A DNA stretch of 39,846 nt from contig MU835346.1 in NCBI GenBank assembly GCA_029204225.1, positions 1 to 39,846 of the forward strand, read 5' to 3'. Positions 22,080-31,722 of this stretch are shown here, in pieces. Both the position numbers and the translations under genes were made by a program. Source of the stretch: Diphasiastrum complanatum. Taxonomy: Eukaryota > Streptophyta > Lycopodiopsida > Lycopodiales > Lycopodiaceae. Numbering within the stretch: position 1 is the first letter of the stretch; every line of letters begins with the position of its first letter. Below the pieces are notes generated by a model. The model saw only the letters and a list, made by a program, of their open reading frames with translations. It was not told the origin of the DNA and did not search any database.

Positions 22080-23130
22080 ATCTCTTGATGGAAGATAAAG
22101 GATGGAAAAGCTTTTGCTATGATCATCCTCGACATCTCAAACACACAAATTGGCCATGTGTCTGAAGCTCAAACCTCGAAAGAAATTTGGGACATCTTGA
22201 GAACACTATACGAGATGTGTGGGACATAGCTTGCAAACTACACCTCAGAAGGAGACTCTTCTCCCTCAAGATGACAAATGGTGATTCACTACAAACTCAT
22301 TTCAACCAGTTCAAGAACTTGCTACAACAGATGGCCGCTATCGGATCATTCATAGATGATCAAGATGCAGTAATGACACGGCTTTCAAGCTTGCCAAGCT
22401 TGTATGACAACTGGGTGATCATCATCATGACACACACAAAACTGAATCTATCAAGAGTCATCATGATGTTGCTGTAGAAAGACAGCAGAAGGAACGAACT
22501 CTCAAGTTTCTCAACAATCGACTCTCATGCCTTATACACCAACAGAAGCTCAAGTAAGCAGAAAAAGAAAGGCCCAAAACAATCAAAATTGAATCAGAAG
22601 CCGACACAACATCAAGAGCAGTTGAATCCAACAACAAAGAAGAAGTTGTCTTGTAGATATTGCAAATGAACCAACCACGAGATCCAAGATTGCGCATTCT
22701 ACAAGACAAAAACAAGAAAGGGCAATCGAATCAAATGGAAAAGCACCTTAACCTTATCAAGAAGCGGATCACAATGCATGCATGACAAACCATCAAGAAG
22801 CATCTGATGACAACTTTTGGTTTTTTCATTTTGGAGCCACTCAGCATATGACTAGCCATATTGGCTATTTATAAACCTATACACCTTATAGTACCAAGGA
22901 GTATGTTCACCTGGGTGACAATAGCACACAAGCTATCATGGGTGAAGGTATAAGATTAAGCTTCCCAAATAATCAATCCAAACTACTTTCAAGTGTCCTT
23001 CATGTATCAAATCTTTTTACAAATATGCTCTTTGTGAGAGGAATTACAAATCTAGGACACAAAGTAGAATTCAAATCAGATCAATGTAAAGTAGTCGATA
23101 GGACCTCTTAAGCAAGACACCTTATTAGGT
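22080..23130 (+). pseudogene. decayed copia gag-protease, different lineage
   Basis: The strongly mutated Gag begins with WKIKDGKAFAMIILDISNTQ and SEAQTSKEIWDILRTLYE, typical of UBN2-type copia Gag. It continues with LFSLKM..GDSLQTHFNQFK and SFIDDQDAVMTRLSSLPSLY. The CCHC knuckle is CRYCK, stop, TNHEIQDC (about 22650-22694). The protease has lost its catalytic motif: FHFGATQHM stands where DSGA.QHM is expected (about 22825). Many stops and frameshifts are present. The wording differs clearly from Elements 1-3, so this is another lineage and much older. Confidence 0.78.
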
Positions 23131-24130
23131 TTGGACAGGATTTAAGCCCTCAATGAAGAGCTTACGAGTGTTTGAATGCATCACCTACGCACAGATCTTG
23201 AAGGAGACAAGGAAGAAATTCGACTCCTAAAGTCTCAAAATAATCCTGATTGATTACACTTCCTCTGACAACACTTACAAGATGTAGGACCTTGATACCC
23301 ATCAGATTTTACTCAATAGAGATATTGTCTTTATCGAGGATCAGTTCATTGACCTCAAAGGTAAGAGCAAAGTTGCATGCAAACCTTCGACAGCCCCTGC
23401 CTATGACATGACAATTTGATTTGCTGATTCAAGCATGCCAGCAGTTGATCAACTATTCGACAATAAATCAAGAGAAGACGTTGTTGTTATTCAGAGTCAA
23501 TATAACCAAGGATTGGATTATCAACCAATCCCACCTCCAAGAAGATCGAACCGAGTGCGCACACATCCCATAAGGTATATTCATGAGTCTACTTGTCTCC
23601 TCATTTAGGAACCAACTACAGTTGATGGGGCACTTAGCCAACCAGACTCCGATCTCTAGAGAGAGGCGATGGACATAGAGTATTCCTCTTTGATCAAGAA
23701 CCAAACATGGTCATTAGTCAACCACCTTTCGATAACAATCTTATATGATTACAAATGGTCTTTAATATCAATGCAGAGCTGACGGGGGTATTGATCGAAG
23801 GAAGGCCCGACTAGTAACTAGGGAATTTTTTTAGATCTCGAATATCGACTACAACGAGACTTTTAGTCCAGTAGTCAAGCATTCTTTGATTCAAACTCTC
23901 CTATTGTACATTATTGCGGTCGATCTCAAAGTCCATCAACTCGATGTACATACAGCTTATCTGAATGGAGTTTTTTAAGAAGACATCTACATGCTACGGC
24001 TTGAGGGATACATTTTTGAAGGTATGAAAAATCATGTCTGTGAATTCCATAAGGCACTTTACAGCCTGAAATAATCAGTGAGAGCAACACATTATGTGCA
24101 ATTTGATAGAGAATGATTTAGCATTGATTT
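23131..24130 (+). pseudogene. decayed copia integrase C-terminus and RT
   Basis: After an internal deletion that removes the pre-integrase and integrase catalytic core, the sequence resumes at VWTGFKPSMKSLRVFECITY, like the usual GxKPSVxHLRVFGC block. It goes on through LLNRDIVFIEDQF, NRVRTHPIRYI and REAMDIEYSSLIKNQTWSLV into RT. RT traces are KVHQLDVHTAYLNGVF with EDIYML, and FHKALYSLK near 24045-24070. It fades out near 24130, before the catalytic motif. Stops occur every few tens of codons. Confidence 0.75.
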
Positions 24131-25373
24131 CTTATAATGTTGTGGTAGATTTCTTCACAACAACTTTATTGCCAAATTAAAACCAAAGGTTTTTTGAAAA
24201 ATCACGCTCATAGTTCATAGTAGTTGCATTGATTCTAAGTTCAGCTTTCAGTGAAGTATACTTGATGGAGTGGTTGAGTTGAGAAAACAAGAGAAATTTT
24301 CTTTGCCAGCTAAAACCAAAGAAGACAACTTGGTTACAACTCCTTGTAATCATAAGTAGAATATGTGACTCGTGTTCTTCTTGAGTTAAAGTCATTCTAG
24401 TATTCATCATCTTGAGCACCTATAACCACCTTTGAAGTCTTGTCCAAAAGGTTAATAAATTAGCTCTCAAGTTGCTATTTCTTTCTTTGGTTATTATTTC
24501 ATTTGTTCTTTTGTAGTATAAAATGGGCCTTAGAATAGAGGACCCTTCACCTCTTTCACATACAAGTGAACTTCAAAATGTGACTTTGAAAGGCCAAAAA
24601 GGATTTGAAGACCTTTATATTGAAGGGCTATTATCAAACTAGCAACATGAATTTGCAAACAACCCACATTTGATTTGTGTCTGCTAGTACCAAGCTTCAG
24701 CCTTCATGTCACCCAACAAACGTGGCTCACATCATGAGGACCATACGTAGCAATGAAGATAGTAACAATATTAGCAACAATTTTGTTCAATTGAGTAGTT
24801 CTTTTTCATTGCAAAAAGCAACCCTATAACAATCCATGGGCTTGAATCTTTTGCATGTGTGTATCGAGCCTCTTTTTGCAAGCCATTAAGCCTAAGACTA
24901 AAATGAATGTAGAGTCCATATCCATGGTCCTCAGTCTAAAAAGTACAATACTGCTCATAATTGATATTGCCACAATAAAAATAACATGAAGCTTTTCAAA
25001 TATTTTAAAAACTATTAATTTTGCATAAGCATGTGCTTGTTGGAGATGTTTCTATAGTTCTATAATGTTGCTTGAAAACCTCTTTTGAGTTATCCTCAAG
25101 AAACTTGAATGTTTTAAAGCTCATTTTTGAAGACTATTACTCATAGAAGGGTTTATATTCTTGTATAAAAAATCATCAAATATTTTATTATATCAATTTT
25201 TGATAAAACATGCCAGTCCATTTCTATACTTGGCTATTTTTGTGAGCATTGGGTCTATTGATTTGTAGGTTTTTAAAATATTGAATAGGTTTTATGTTTC
25301 TTCTTGCATGGCTATTATAATCGGAAAGTATTCCAATCTCCTAAATAGAGATGCCCAACACTTTTACTTGATT

Positions 25374-25453
25374 TATGTTACGTACTATCATTTGTCCATT
25401 ATTAGTCTTTATGTTATGTACTATCATTTAGTCTATGTTATGTACTATCATTT
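25374..25453. repeat. three spaced copies of a 20-bp unit
   Basis: tatgttatgtactatcattt occurs at 25374-25393 (one mismatch), 25410-25429 and 25434-25453. The first gap is larger than the second, so this is an irregular short tandem repeat. Confidence 0.8.
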
Positions 25454-26675
25454 TTCCACAAGGATAGTCAATATTTCCAATACTTTTAATGATTTACGCT
25501 TGGTCCTCTAATCTTTTGTATCAACAAGGATAGTTGATATGAGATGTAGAGTGGGCTCTTTTTATGCATGACACACCAAAGATTATAAGCATGTAAGCTA
25601 GTTTTAGTATGTATTGACTACTTGACATCATGAAGCCTACATGCAATCATGCAATTGTGGAGGACACAAAACTATAAAGCTATTATCATGTAATCGTGGA
25701 TGAGACATGTGTGGCAACAAAAAACCCTTTTATAATCTTATGCACGTGTATTATGAGTATACCGTTGATTTTTTGTATCTTGATATTTTTTTATGTTACA
25801 AAATTCTTAAGGTTAATATCATGAATGTGATTGATGGATTTAATGAATGATGATCACTACCAAGTGTAAATGCTTTTTTTTGTCCATCATTGGTCAAGAG
25901 ATTGAAAAGAAGAAGACTTTTTCTACCTCTAGGACTACCAAGTAAAACATTGCAAACTAAAAACATAATGCTTAACTGAAAATCATCAATTCTATACATG
26001 TGGCATAAACACATGATGCATGTAGGTGGTTATTTTACATCAACGAAACTACTCATGTCATGACAATATAATGATCAAATGTGTGCTTGATCACTAATTT
26101 AGAAGCACAGAAGCTCTATTTTAGGCTTCATGAGAGTGCTTTGATTCTTTTAAAATAAGGAACTCTTGAATTTAGATTTTCATTTGCGATTTTACATCTC
26201 TCTTGATATTGTATAGCCCCCCCATATGTTGAACTTTATAAAACTCATTAAAAACAAAATCAGGTGGGTTACAAAATTGACCTTTCTAATTATAGACTTT
26301 GATGTGTATAACTTCTTATATTTAGTGAATGATGCCATGAAAAGGCTTATTCTATATTTGTTAAAAAAATGTCAATAAAAGGCTTCAAAACTATTCACAA
26401 ATACGTTGAACAAGCCTTGCATTAGTCAATAATCACAATAGATCATAAACAAAAGGATGCTAGGTAAATCTACATAATAGACACTTACAACATGCACAAT
26501 AAATTTAACTTATTTGCATTTAATTTGAGCTATATAGAAATCATGATGTTTCTATGCCTATGACAAGTTATTGGTCAACCATTACACATGATGCAAACTA
26601 TCATATTGTTGTTTAGATTTTTTAAGGATGAAAATAAGGTATCACACAAAAAATGTTAACAAATTTTAGAAAAAC

Positions 26676-26841
26676 AAATCATCATTCACTTCTACATTTG
26701 TAAGAGAATTAGGTTGTATTGATTTTTACACATATGTGGATGAATACATGATTGAGTCAAATCATCATTCACTTCTACATTTGTAAGAGAATTAGATTGT
26801 ATTGATTTTTGCACATATGTGGATGAATACATGATTGAGTC
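26676..26841. repeat. 83-bp tandem duplication
   Basis: Two adjacent 83-bp copies (26676-26758 and 26759-26841) start aaatcatcattcacttc and end tgattgagtc. They differ at two positions, so the duplication is fairly recent. Confidence 0.9.
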
Positions 26842-27069
26842 AAATATATGAGAGAGAAGTCTTTTAGTGGATCTTATGGAAACACATTCTTGATTCTATG
26901 TCAAAACTTCTTGAAGTATAACATCATACATGTCATTAATTTCTTCTCTTTTGTTTGCAATTGTGGCCCATACTAACTAGGTTATCATGCTATAGACAAA
27001 ATGTATATTAAGCTTATACATTATGGGAGACATTGCACAATGCCTCAATCCCAAAGAGTCAACAAAAAT

Positions 27070-27272
27070 TTACTTTAGGGGTGCAATATGCAAGAGGTAT
27101 CTTTTGGCTAAAATACATAAAACTTCATCTTCACGATAATGAAAAAGATTGCACAAGTCAGGTACAGTGAGATAACTATCATTATCTATGTAAAATCGTA
27201 AATAAAAAAAGGACCGAGAAGAATTTTCATTTCCATAGCATTTTCGGTCTCTCCTATAAATGCAAATCGATT
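27070..27272 (-). pseudogene. unrecognised coding relic, 3' part
   Basis: On the minus strand, once the solo LTR is ignored, the reading frame from 28211 continues at 27272 with NRFAFIGETENAMEMKILLG and stops at 27186. An overlapping frame starting at 27186 then gives 38 codons (DNDSYLTVPDLCNLFHYRED, ending HIAPLK) closed by TAA at 27070. The amino-acid mix looks protein-like and not like random AT-rich translation. I do not recognise a family. The frame change could be a small indel or an intron (acceptor-like tacatag precedes it). Confidence 0.35.
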
Positions 27273-27277
27273 ATCAC
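27273..27277. repeat. target-site duplication, left (solo LTR B1)
   Basis: ATCAC precedes TGTGAG and is repeated at 28098-28102. Confidence 0.85.
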
Positions 27278-27586
27278 TGTGAGAAATCGGCAAAAATCTA
27301 GCTTGGTATTTTTTATGATAGAAGTTTGTAAGTGAATCTCACATGTGTGGAGGATGTTCCCACGTGTGGAGAATTGTAAAGTAAATCAAAATATTTGATA
27401 TAGGGGTCTCATAGAATTTCATAGTCAAGCATTTAGGTGTAGGATGTTGATAGGGTCAAATTTGGCATAGATGGCAAATTATCCATTTCCACTTGTAATG
27501 CCAATATTGAGCCAAAATAGAGCCAAACTTGTGCCAATTAGAGTGTAGACAAGTGTCATGCTTTTGTTTGATGAAGCTTAAGAGGT

Positions 27587-27721
27587 CTAATAGGATTTAG
27601 AGGTGGAACCTTGTGAGGTCCAATAGAAAATTGAGGTGTGCTTGAATATAGTCCAATAGAATTTAGAGTTGCATGGATCAATGGTCCAATAGGATTAAGA
27701 GGTGGCAAAGTGTGATCCAAT
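27587..27721 (+). promoter_or_regulatory. 33-bp tandem CCAAT-box array in LTR B1
   Basis: CTAAT/CCAAT pentamers start at 27587, 27620, 27653, 27686 and 27717, with spacings of 33, 33, 33 and 31 bp. Each sits in a degenerate unit of the form gtCCAATAGgatttagaggtg. It lies upstream of the TATA-like box at 27759, where U3 enhancers are expected. CCAAT boxes are classic NF-Y sites, but binding here is inference. Confidence 0.65.
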
Positions 27722-27758
27722 CATAGTTAAGCATAGTGGTAGCTCATGAATCTATTAG

Positions 27759-27883
27759 TATAATTGTACTCCTCCTTTTGGATCTAATTGATTTTGAGAT
27801 TGAGTGGATTTTGAGTGTCATTGAATTTCTAGCTTTCTCTCTCTATCCGAGAGCTCACGATGGTTTTTCTCTCTCTACCCGAG
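27759..27883 (+). promoter_or_regulatory. putative core promoter of LTR B1
   Basis: TATAAT at 27759-27764 is followed by two pyrimidine-rich motifs ending in CGAG (CTCTCTCTATCCGAG and CTCTCTCTACCCGAG; CGAG at 27848 and 27880, 32 bp apart). The distance from TATA to the first CGAG is about 89 bp. The arrangement mirrors the Element 2 LTR. Confidence 0.5.
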
Positions 27884-28097
27884 GAGAGCAGCTTGTTTTT
27901 ACTTAGAATACTTTTGGAACACTTCCCACACGTGTGAGTGAGAGTTGAAAGTGATTGAATGCATGTAGTAGTGTGTTTTTGCCATAGAATCAAAGATAGA
28001 TCTTGAATCTCAATCTAGTCTTGATCTTGGTGCATCTACACACCTTAGGAGATCACAAGTACATGTAGTGGACAATCCACACGTGTGAAATTCAACA

Positions 28098-28102
28098 ATC
28101 AC
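28098..28102. repeat. target-site duplication, right (solo LTR B1)
   Basis: ATCAC, identical to 27273-27277. Confidence 0.85.
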
Positions 28103-28657
28103 TTGGGTTAAATTCTCTGATATTGTCATATTTTATGTCAATTTCTTCAAGAAACTTGATTATATCCTTGAGGAGGGAAGTGAAGTCTGCATGGAAAGTA
28201 ATCCACTTCATCTGGGATCGAAATAATCAAATATAATATAAATGCTGATTGATATTAAACTAATCTATACTTCTTGTGGCAAAATTGGAAGTAGCCTAAG
28301 AACTTAAATCTCTCATAAAGTTTTGTATATAATCGATCCAATCTATTTTTCAATCGTATTTCAACATGCTTGACAATATCAATGTAATGCACAAAAGTCA
28401 TGTTCTCAAACGTTTGCAAGGAAAATATAACAAAACTATTGAATATCTTGTAAGGCTCAAAGAACACGTGTCTATTTTGATGAGCTATAGCAAAAACATG
28501 AAAAAAACAACGATATGAAGTACTCCCTAGCTTCAATAATATCAAAATCATTGAGAAATGAAGAGAACACGATATCTGGATCAGACCTACATGAAGCTAA
28601 AGACATTGTGTTAAAGGAATAATAACAAAAAAACACCAGATTAATTGTATGTATCAA
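28103..28657 (-). pseudogene. unrecognised coding relic, 5' part
   Basis: Three minus-strand open segments follow one another. From about 28620 an ASCRSDPDIVFSSFLNDFDI run continues to EAREYF. A frame change in a T run near 28505 leads to HQNRHVFFEPYKIFNSFVIF and HYIDIVKHVEIRLKNRLDRL, up to about 28260. The third starts at an ATG (28211) with MKWITFHADFTSLLKDIIKF and remains open to the LTR at 28103. The last segment is in phase with 27272 across the target duplication. Together they suggest a decayed single gene of at least 200 codons. Changes between segments could be indels or short introns (tttcgatcccag precedes the ATG). No motif lets me name it, and chance open frames in AT-rich DNA remain possible. 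Confidence 0.35.
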
Positions 28658-29161
28658 ATATGTGCACAGTGATCAAAATCAGTATGAACCTTTCAAGAAA
28701 CTGCGCACCAGAATGATATGTATGACCTAAATAGCAGAAGAATAAAAAAATTACCAAAAATGTTATGTTGGCCTTTAACTGATATTTATACACTTTTTCC
28801 ATTGTACACGTGTCATGAGAACGGATCATGAAATAAATGTGTCGTCGAATATTGAAATATTCTTGTCACTTTACAACTATACAAAAAAAAATTTCTTTCA
28901 AAAACGAATATTCCGTATAGAATATTTCTAAGAATATTCCAAAAAATATATACCGAACTTGTGCGCCGAACTAATTGTGTTTGCATATCATGGCTCTTCT
29001 ATCACCTAGATCATCATACCTAGACCTTTTCATTTTGTAAATTGTTCTTGTCTTTTCCGTATCTGCAAAAGAAAAAATGTTTTATTAAATATTGCATAAA
29101 ACATAACTTTATATTATTGATAAATTATTGTATCAAATTTGAATGTTAAAAACTTATTAGT
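28658..29161. other. spacer upstream of the unknown relic
   Basis: AT-rich, with a short hydrophobic open stretch on the minus strand (28641-28829) that cannot be assigned. GAATATTC palindromes at 28906-28913 and 28932-28939, with a variant between, and a TATATATT stretch near 28948-28955 could be promoter debris. Confidence 0.35.
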
Positions 29162-29855
29162 TGTGAAAGTACTGTACTTTAGGACCATAAATGGATCTAC
29201 AAAAGATCCACAAGAGTGATTGGATGCTTGCTTTGCAATCTGTTAAAAAACTAGAGACAAAAAAGTTGATGTAGATTGGCAATTTGACAAACAACAAGCA
29301 ACAACAATCAATAGCATTGATCAATCACCAAATCTGACTTCACACGTGTGTACTCTGGGCTGTAGTATGTCCTGCAAGCTGATAAACGATTAGAAATTGA
29401 TTTGGTTGTATTTGGATCACAAAAACTCAATATAGTGGAGTAGCTCGAGATTGCCAATGAGCTCCAAAAATAATCTATCTTCTCGTTATGGGAGCTTGGA
29501 ATACATAGCAAAACTCACTTCCTTTGTGAAGTTAGGTGAATTTCCAGCTTGTAATACGGAAGTTAACTCACCCTTTTTTCCCTAAAATAAAATCCTAGTC
29601 TATTTCCTAGAGTCATGCTTGGTAGATAGCTAGTTGGTCAAAATCTCATCACAAATCAAGGTGGGGGTCCTATAATGTAGGGATGACCACCAAATAGACA
29701 TGACCAACTCTCTTGACTCAACCGCTACATTAGGAGTAGATTGCCATGTGGCACTTTGGCCTTACATGTGTGAAATCCACTTATGTACAAAATTTGCATT
29801 AGACTACATGGTTTTTTATCAAGCTAGATTTGCCAATTTTTGGTAATTCCTCACA
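29162..29855 (-). repeat. solo LTR of the Element 1/3 family
   Basis: 694 bp from TGTGAAAGTACTGTAC to TTCCTCACA. It is similar along its length to Element 1's LTR and, in reverse complement, very close to the 3' LTR of Element 3 (39508 onward). CACACGTGTG lies at 29341-29350, about 183 bp from the end, the same offset as in Element 1. The flanks (TTAGT left, TCACT right) match at only 3 of 5 positions, so the duplication is decayed or absent. No primer site or purine tract adjoins it. Confidence 0.82.
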
Positions 29856-30557
29856 TCACTTTTTCATGAACAATGTGTTGGATTATTCTTCTTCCTACTA
29901 ATCATCTAATCGGTTTTAATCTTCATCCATTTTTTTATCTAGTTCTGCGAATTTTCCTAAGTTTTTACAGTCTGCAGAATTACAAGTGTTTTTACAAAGT
30001 CTGCAAAAATAAACGGAGTTTGACAACAATGTCGAGAATTTTCTCTCTCTACAAAACCCGACACTGTCGCTTTTTTGCTACAGTCAATTTTTTCTAAAAG
30101 CGACATTGTCAAAAATTGAAAGTAAAAATATAGTGTCGCGTTTTTTGCATTTTTGGTCTGTCATGAATCTCGAGTAAAAATGCAGTGTCGTCTTTTTCGT
30201 ATTTTTTGCCTGTCAAGAATCGCGAGCAAAATGCAGTGTCACATTTTTCAAAGTGCCTCAAATATTAAGGAAATGACTTTGGCAAAGTGTGGGGCTACCC
30301 CAATATTCAGAAAATGAGATTTTACGACACTGTCGCATTTTTTGCAAAAAGCCGACACTGTCATTTTTTTGCGATACTATCACATTTTTCACCTGTGATA
30401 GTTTACGTTCATTTCTACAGAGTGACAATTTACGTTCATTTATGCAAGTAGACTGTTTACTGCCAATTGTCACTGCTTATCAGCAATCAACTCTTGAGAA
30501 GAACTAGATGAATGCCATCAGACTCCAGCCAACTGGTTTGATGACCTAATTTCTTAG
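29856..30557. other. non-coding region rich in GACACTGTCG motifs
   Basis: No gene is visible. The main content is the motif cluster at 30059-30385 and, further on, two similar phrases of the form tttacgttcattt near 30402-30445. The whole could be the upstream (U3 or promoter) part of an unidentified element whose TATA box is at 30558. Confidence 0.45.
30059..30385. repeat. interspersed CGACACTGTCGC motif cluster
   Basis: The 12-mer cgacactgtcgc occurs exactly at 30059-30070 and 30325-30336. Partial copies in both orientations lie near 30100, 30132, 30183, 30234, 30353 and 30372, usually followed by a T run. Within the cluster, 30130-30182 and 30184-30234 form an imperfect tandem repeat of about 50 bp (agtgtcg...ctgtcA.gaatc.cgag.aaa.tgc). 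Confidence 0.75.
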
Positions 30558-30565
30558 TATAAATA
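30558..30565 (+). promoter_or_regulatory. putative TATA box
   Basis: TATAAATA lies after the motif cluster and before a purine-rich stretch (agagagaaagatgaagaag). No coding sequence follows it directly, so the transcript it would serve is unknown. Confidence 0.4.
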
Positions 30566-31006
30566 GATGTTCATACATTTCACAATTACAAGAGAGAAAG
30601 ATGAAGAAGTGGATGCTATACACAACGCTTCCAGTGCTTTTGTCAAGCAAATCGTTATCACGATCATAAATATTGCAGTTAGCTCTCTATCAAGCTTTCA
30701 AGCTTGAACACTCTTGAGCATTCTAGCTCAATCTTTTAGAGTTAACCTGATATATCTTCTTGAACCCTCCAATGAGACCTTCCTAATGCACCAAAAGTCA
30801 TCTAATTCTAGTAAACCAAGTGTGAAATCGGAATTGATCAAGTATATTACCCTATATTGAGTTTTGACCTACAAAAGATCAATTCTACACATGCAAAAAT
30901 GCTGACTTTTGACTAGAAATTAAATCAATCTAGCATGCTCTAGCATTGGTAACTCCTCCAAATCCTTGCTAAATGTGATTGATCCTTTCATAACCTGAAA
31001 CACAAT
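30566..31006. other. probable truncated copia leader and unassigned DNA
   Basis: The part nearest 31006 should be the leader of a minus-strand copia whose primer site is at 31007-31019. No gag follows leftward, so the element was truncated. The stretch 30600-30770 is unassigned. Confidence 0.4.
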
Positions 31007-31105
31007 AGCTCTGATACCATGTGAAGGATCTCAGATCATTCAAGATCCAATCCATGTCCATGATCTTTGGTTACAATAAGGAGCAAACCAACAATCATGC
31101 CAATG
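31007..31105 (-). repeat. copia primer site and LTR stub (fifth family)
   Basis: agctctgatacca (31007-31019; minus strand TGGTATCAGAGCT) is a copia primer-binding site. It is followed by TGTGAAGGATCTCAG from 31020, the inner end of an LTR unlike the others here. Within about 85 bp the sequence turns into Ty3/gypsy coding sequence, so most of the LTR is missing. The exact junction near 31100 is uncertain. Confidence 0.6.
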
Positions 31106-31722
31106 TAGAAAAAGAAAAGCAATCCTGATGCTTAATAAGTAACATGCGGAGTGCTTGATACTGTTCAGGATTAAGTTGTGATCCAACTTGTACAATCTTT
31201 TTCGGTTCTCCTGGTTCAGCAAGATTCATTGGCTGCATCCTAGCTGGGCCATCGTAAACCTCTTTTGATTCTGGCACATGTTCTTCAGGTTCACGATGTG
31301 CTTTAGGTAACATGATAACCACATTTAAAATGCTCGGACATATCATACTGGACTACATCTGTTTGTTCCTTTTTGAAAGGACTTGTCTTGGATTTTCGCT
31401 TAGCCTTCTTAGCAAGAATTGATCGTGGAGGTGATGACTTCCGAGACGATGATGTCTTGCTAGAATTCTGACTTGTAGAATCATCCTTGACTTTTCCTTT
31501 GCCTTTATCTAGTAAGGGTGGCACATTCTTTGAATCAATCTTTTGAGGAGAGTTTTCCCATTTCAGGACTATTATAATGTTGCTTAGCTTGTTTCTTTGT
31601 AGTCATCAGGAACATTACACACTCCAAATCTGGTCGGATCCATATGATTTAGAATCTGCTCATCCGTAAGTTCAGCATTGCCATCATAAGTCAAGGCATG
31701 ACTCACAGGTATGAGATCATCC
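31106..31722 (-). pseudogene. gypsy relic: linker and start of RT
   Basis: This is the downstream end of the minus-strand Ty3/gypsy relic. After a basic serine/lysine-rich linker (about 31350-31524) comes an acidic segment and LNPEQYQALRMLLIKHQDCF followed by SFS. That is the pattern just before the RT domain in plant gypsy Pol (a helix, then KDCFAWS). The sequence breaks off here at the copia LTR stub, so RT, RNase H and integrase are absent. Frameshifts occur near 31320 and 31540. Confidence 0.7.

Larger units (their letters stand above)
24131..27069. other. AT-rich region, no gene recognised
   Basis: About 2.9 kb of AT-rich sequence with only short, motif-free open stretches. Two local duplications are listed separately (25374-25453 and 26676-26841). 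I see no LTR ends, terminal inverted repeats or RNA genes. Confidence 0.5.
27278..28097 (+). repeat. solo LTR, family B, copy B1
   Basis: 820 bp from TGTGAGAAATCGGC to ATTCAACA, flanked by ATCAC on both sides, with no primer site or purine tract adjoining. It is therefore a solo LTR left by LTR-LTR recombination. Two exact CACACGTGTG palindromes occur at 27927-27936 and 28078-28087. A regular CCAAT array lies at 27587-27721, and a TATA-like box with two pyrimidine/CGAG motifs follows. A second copy, inverted and lacking about 90 bp near its 5' end, is at 32455-33193. Confidence 0.9.

Noticed and set aside
27340-27447. LTR B1 starting at TGTTGATAGG (27446) with a purine-rich tract before it
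   Set aside because: The match with B2 continues further out. Only the boundaries at 27278 and 32455/33193 give perfect 5-bp target duplications.
28212-28258. A real spliced gene with intron at 28212-28258
   Set aside because: The acceptor looks plausible, but the nearest good donor gives a frame with an immediate stop, so simple decay is at least as likely. It is kept only as an unrecognised relic.
30059-30385. CRISPR-like array
   Set aside because: Motifs are irregularly spaced, degenerate and in both orientations, and the sequence is plant nuclear DNA.
30040-30780. Endogenous pararetrovirus (caulimovirid) promoter region
   Set aside because: The TATA box and repeats invite the idea, but no movement protein, coat protein or polymerase motif lies nearby and no characteristic enhancer is recognised.
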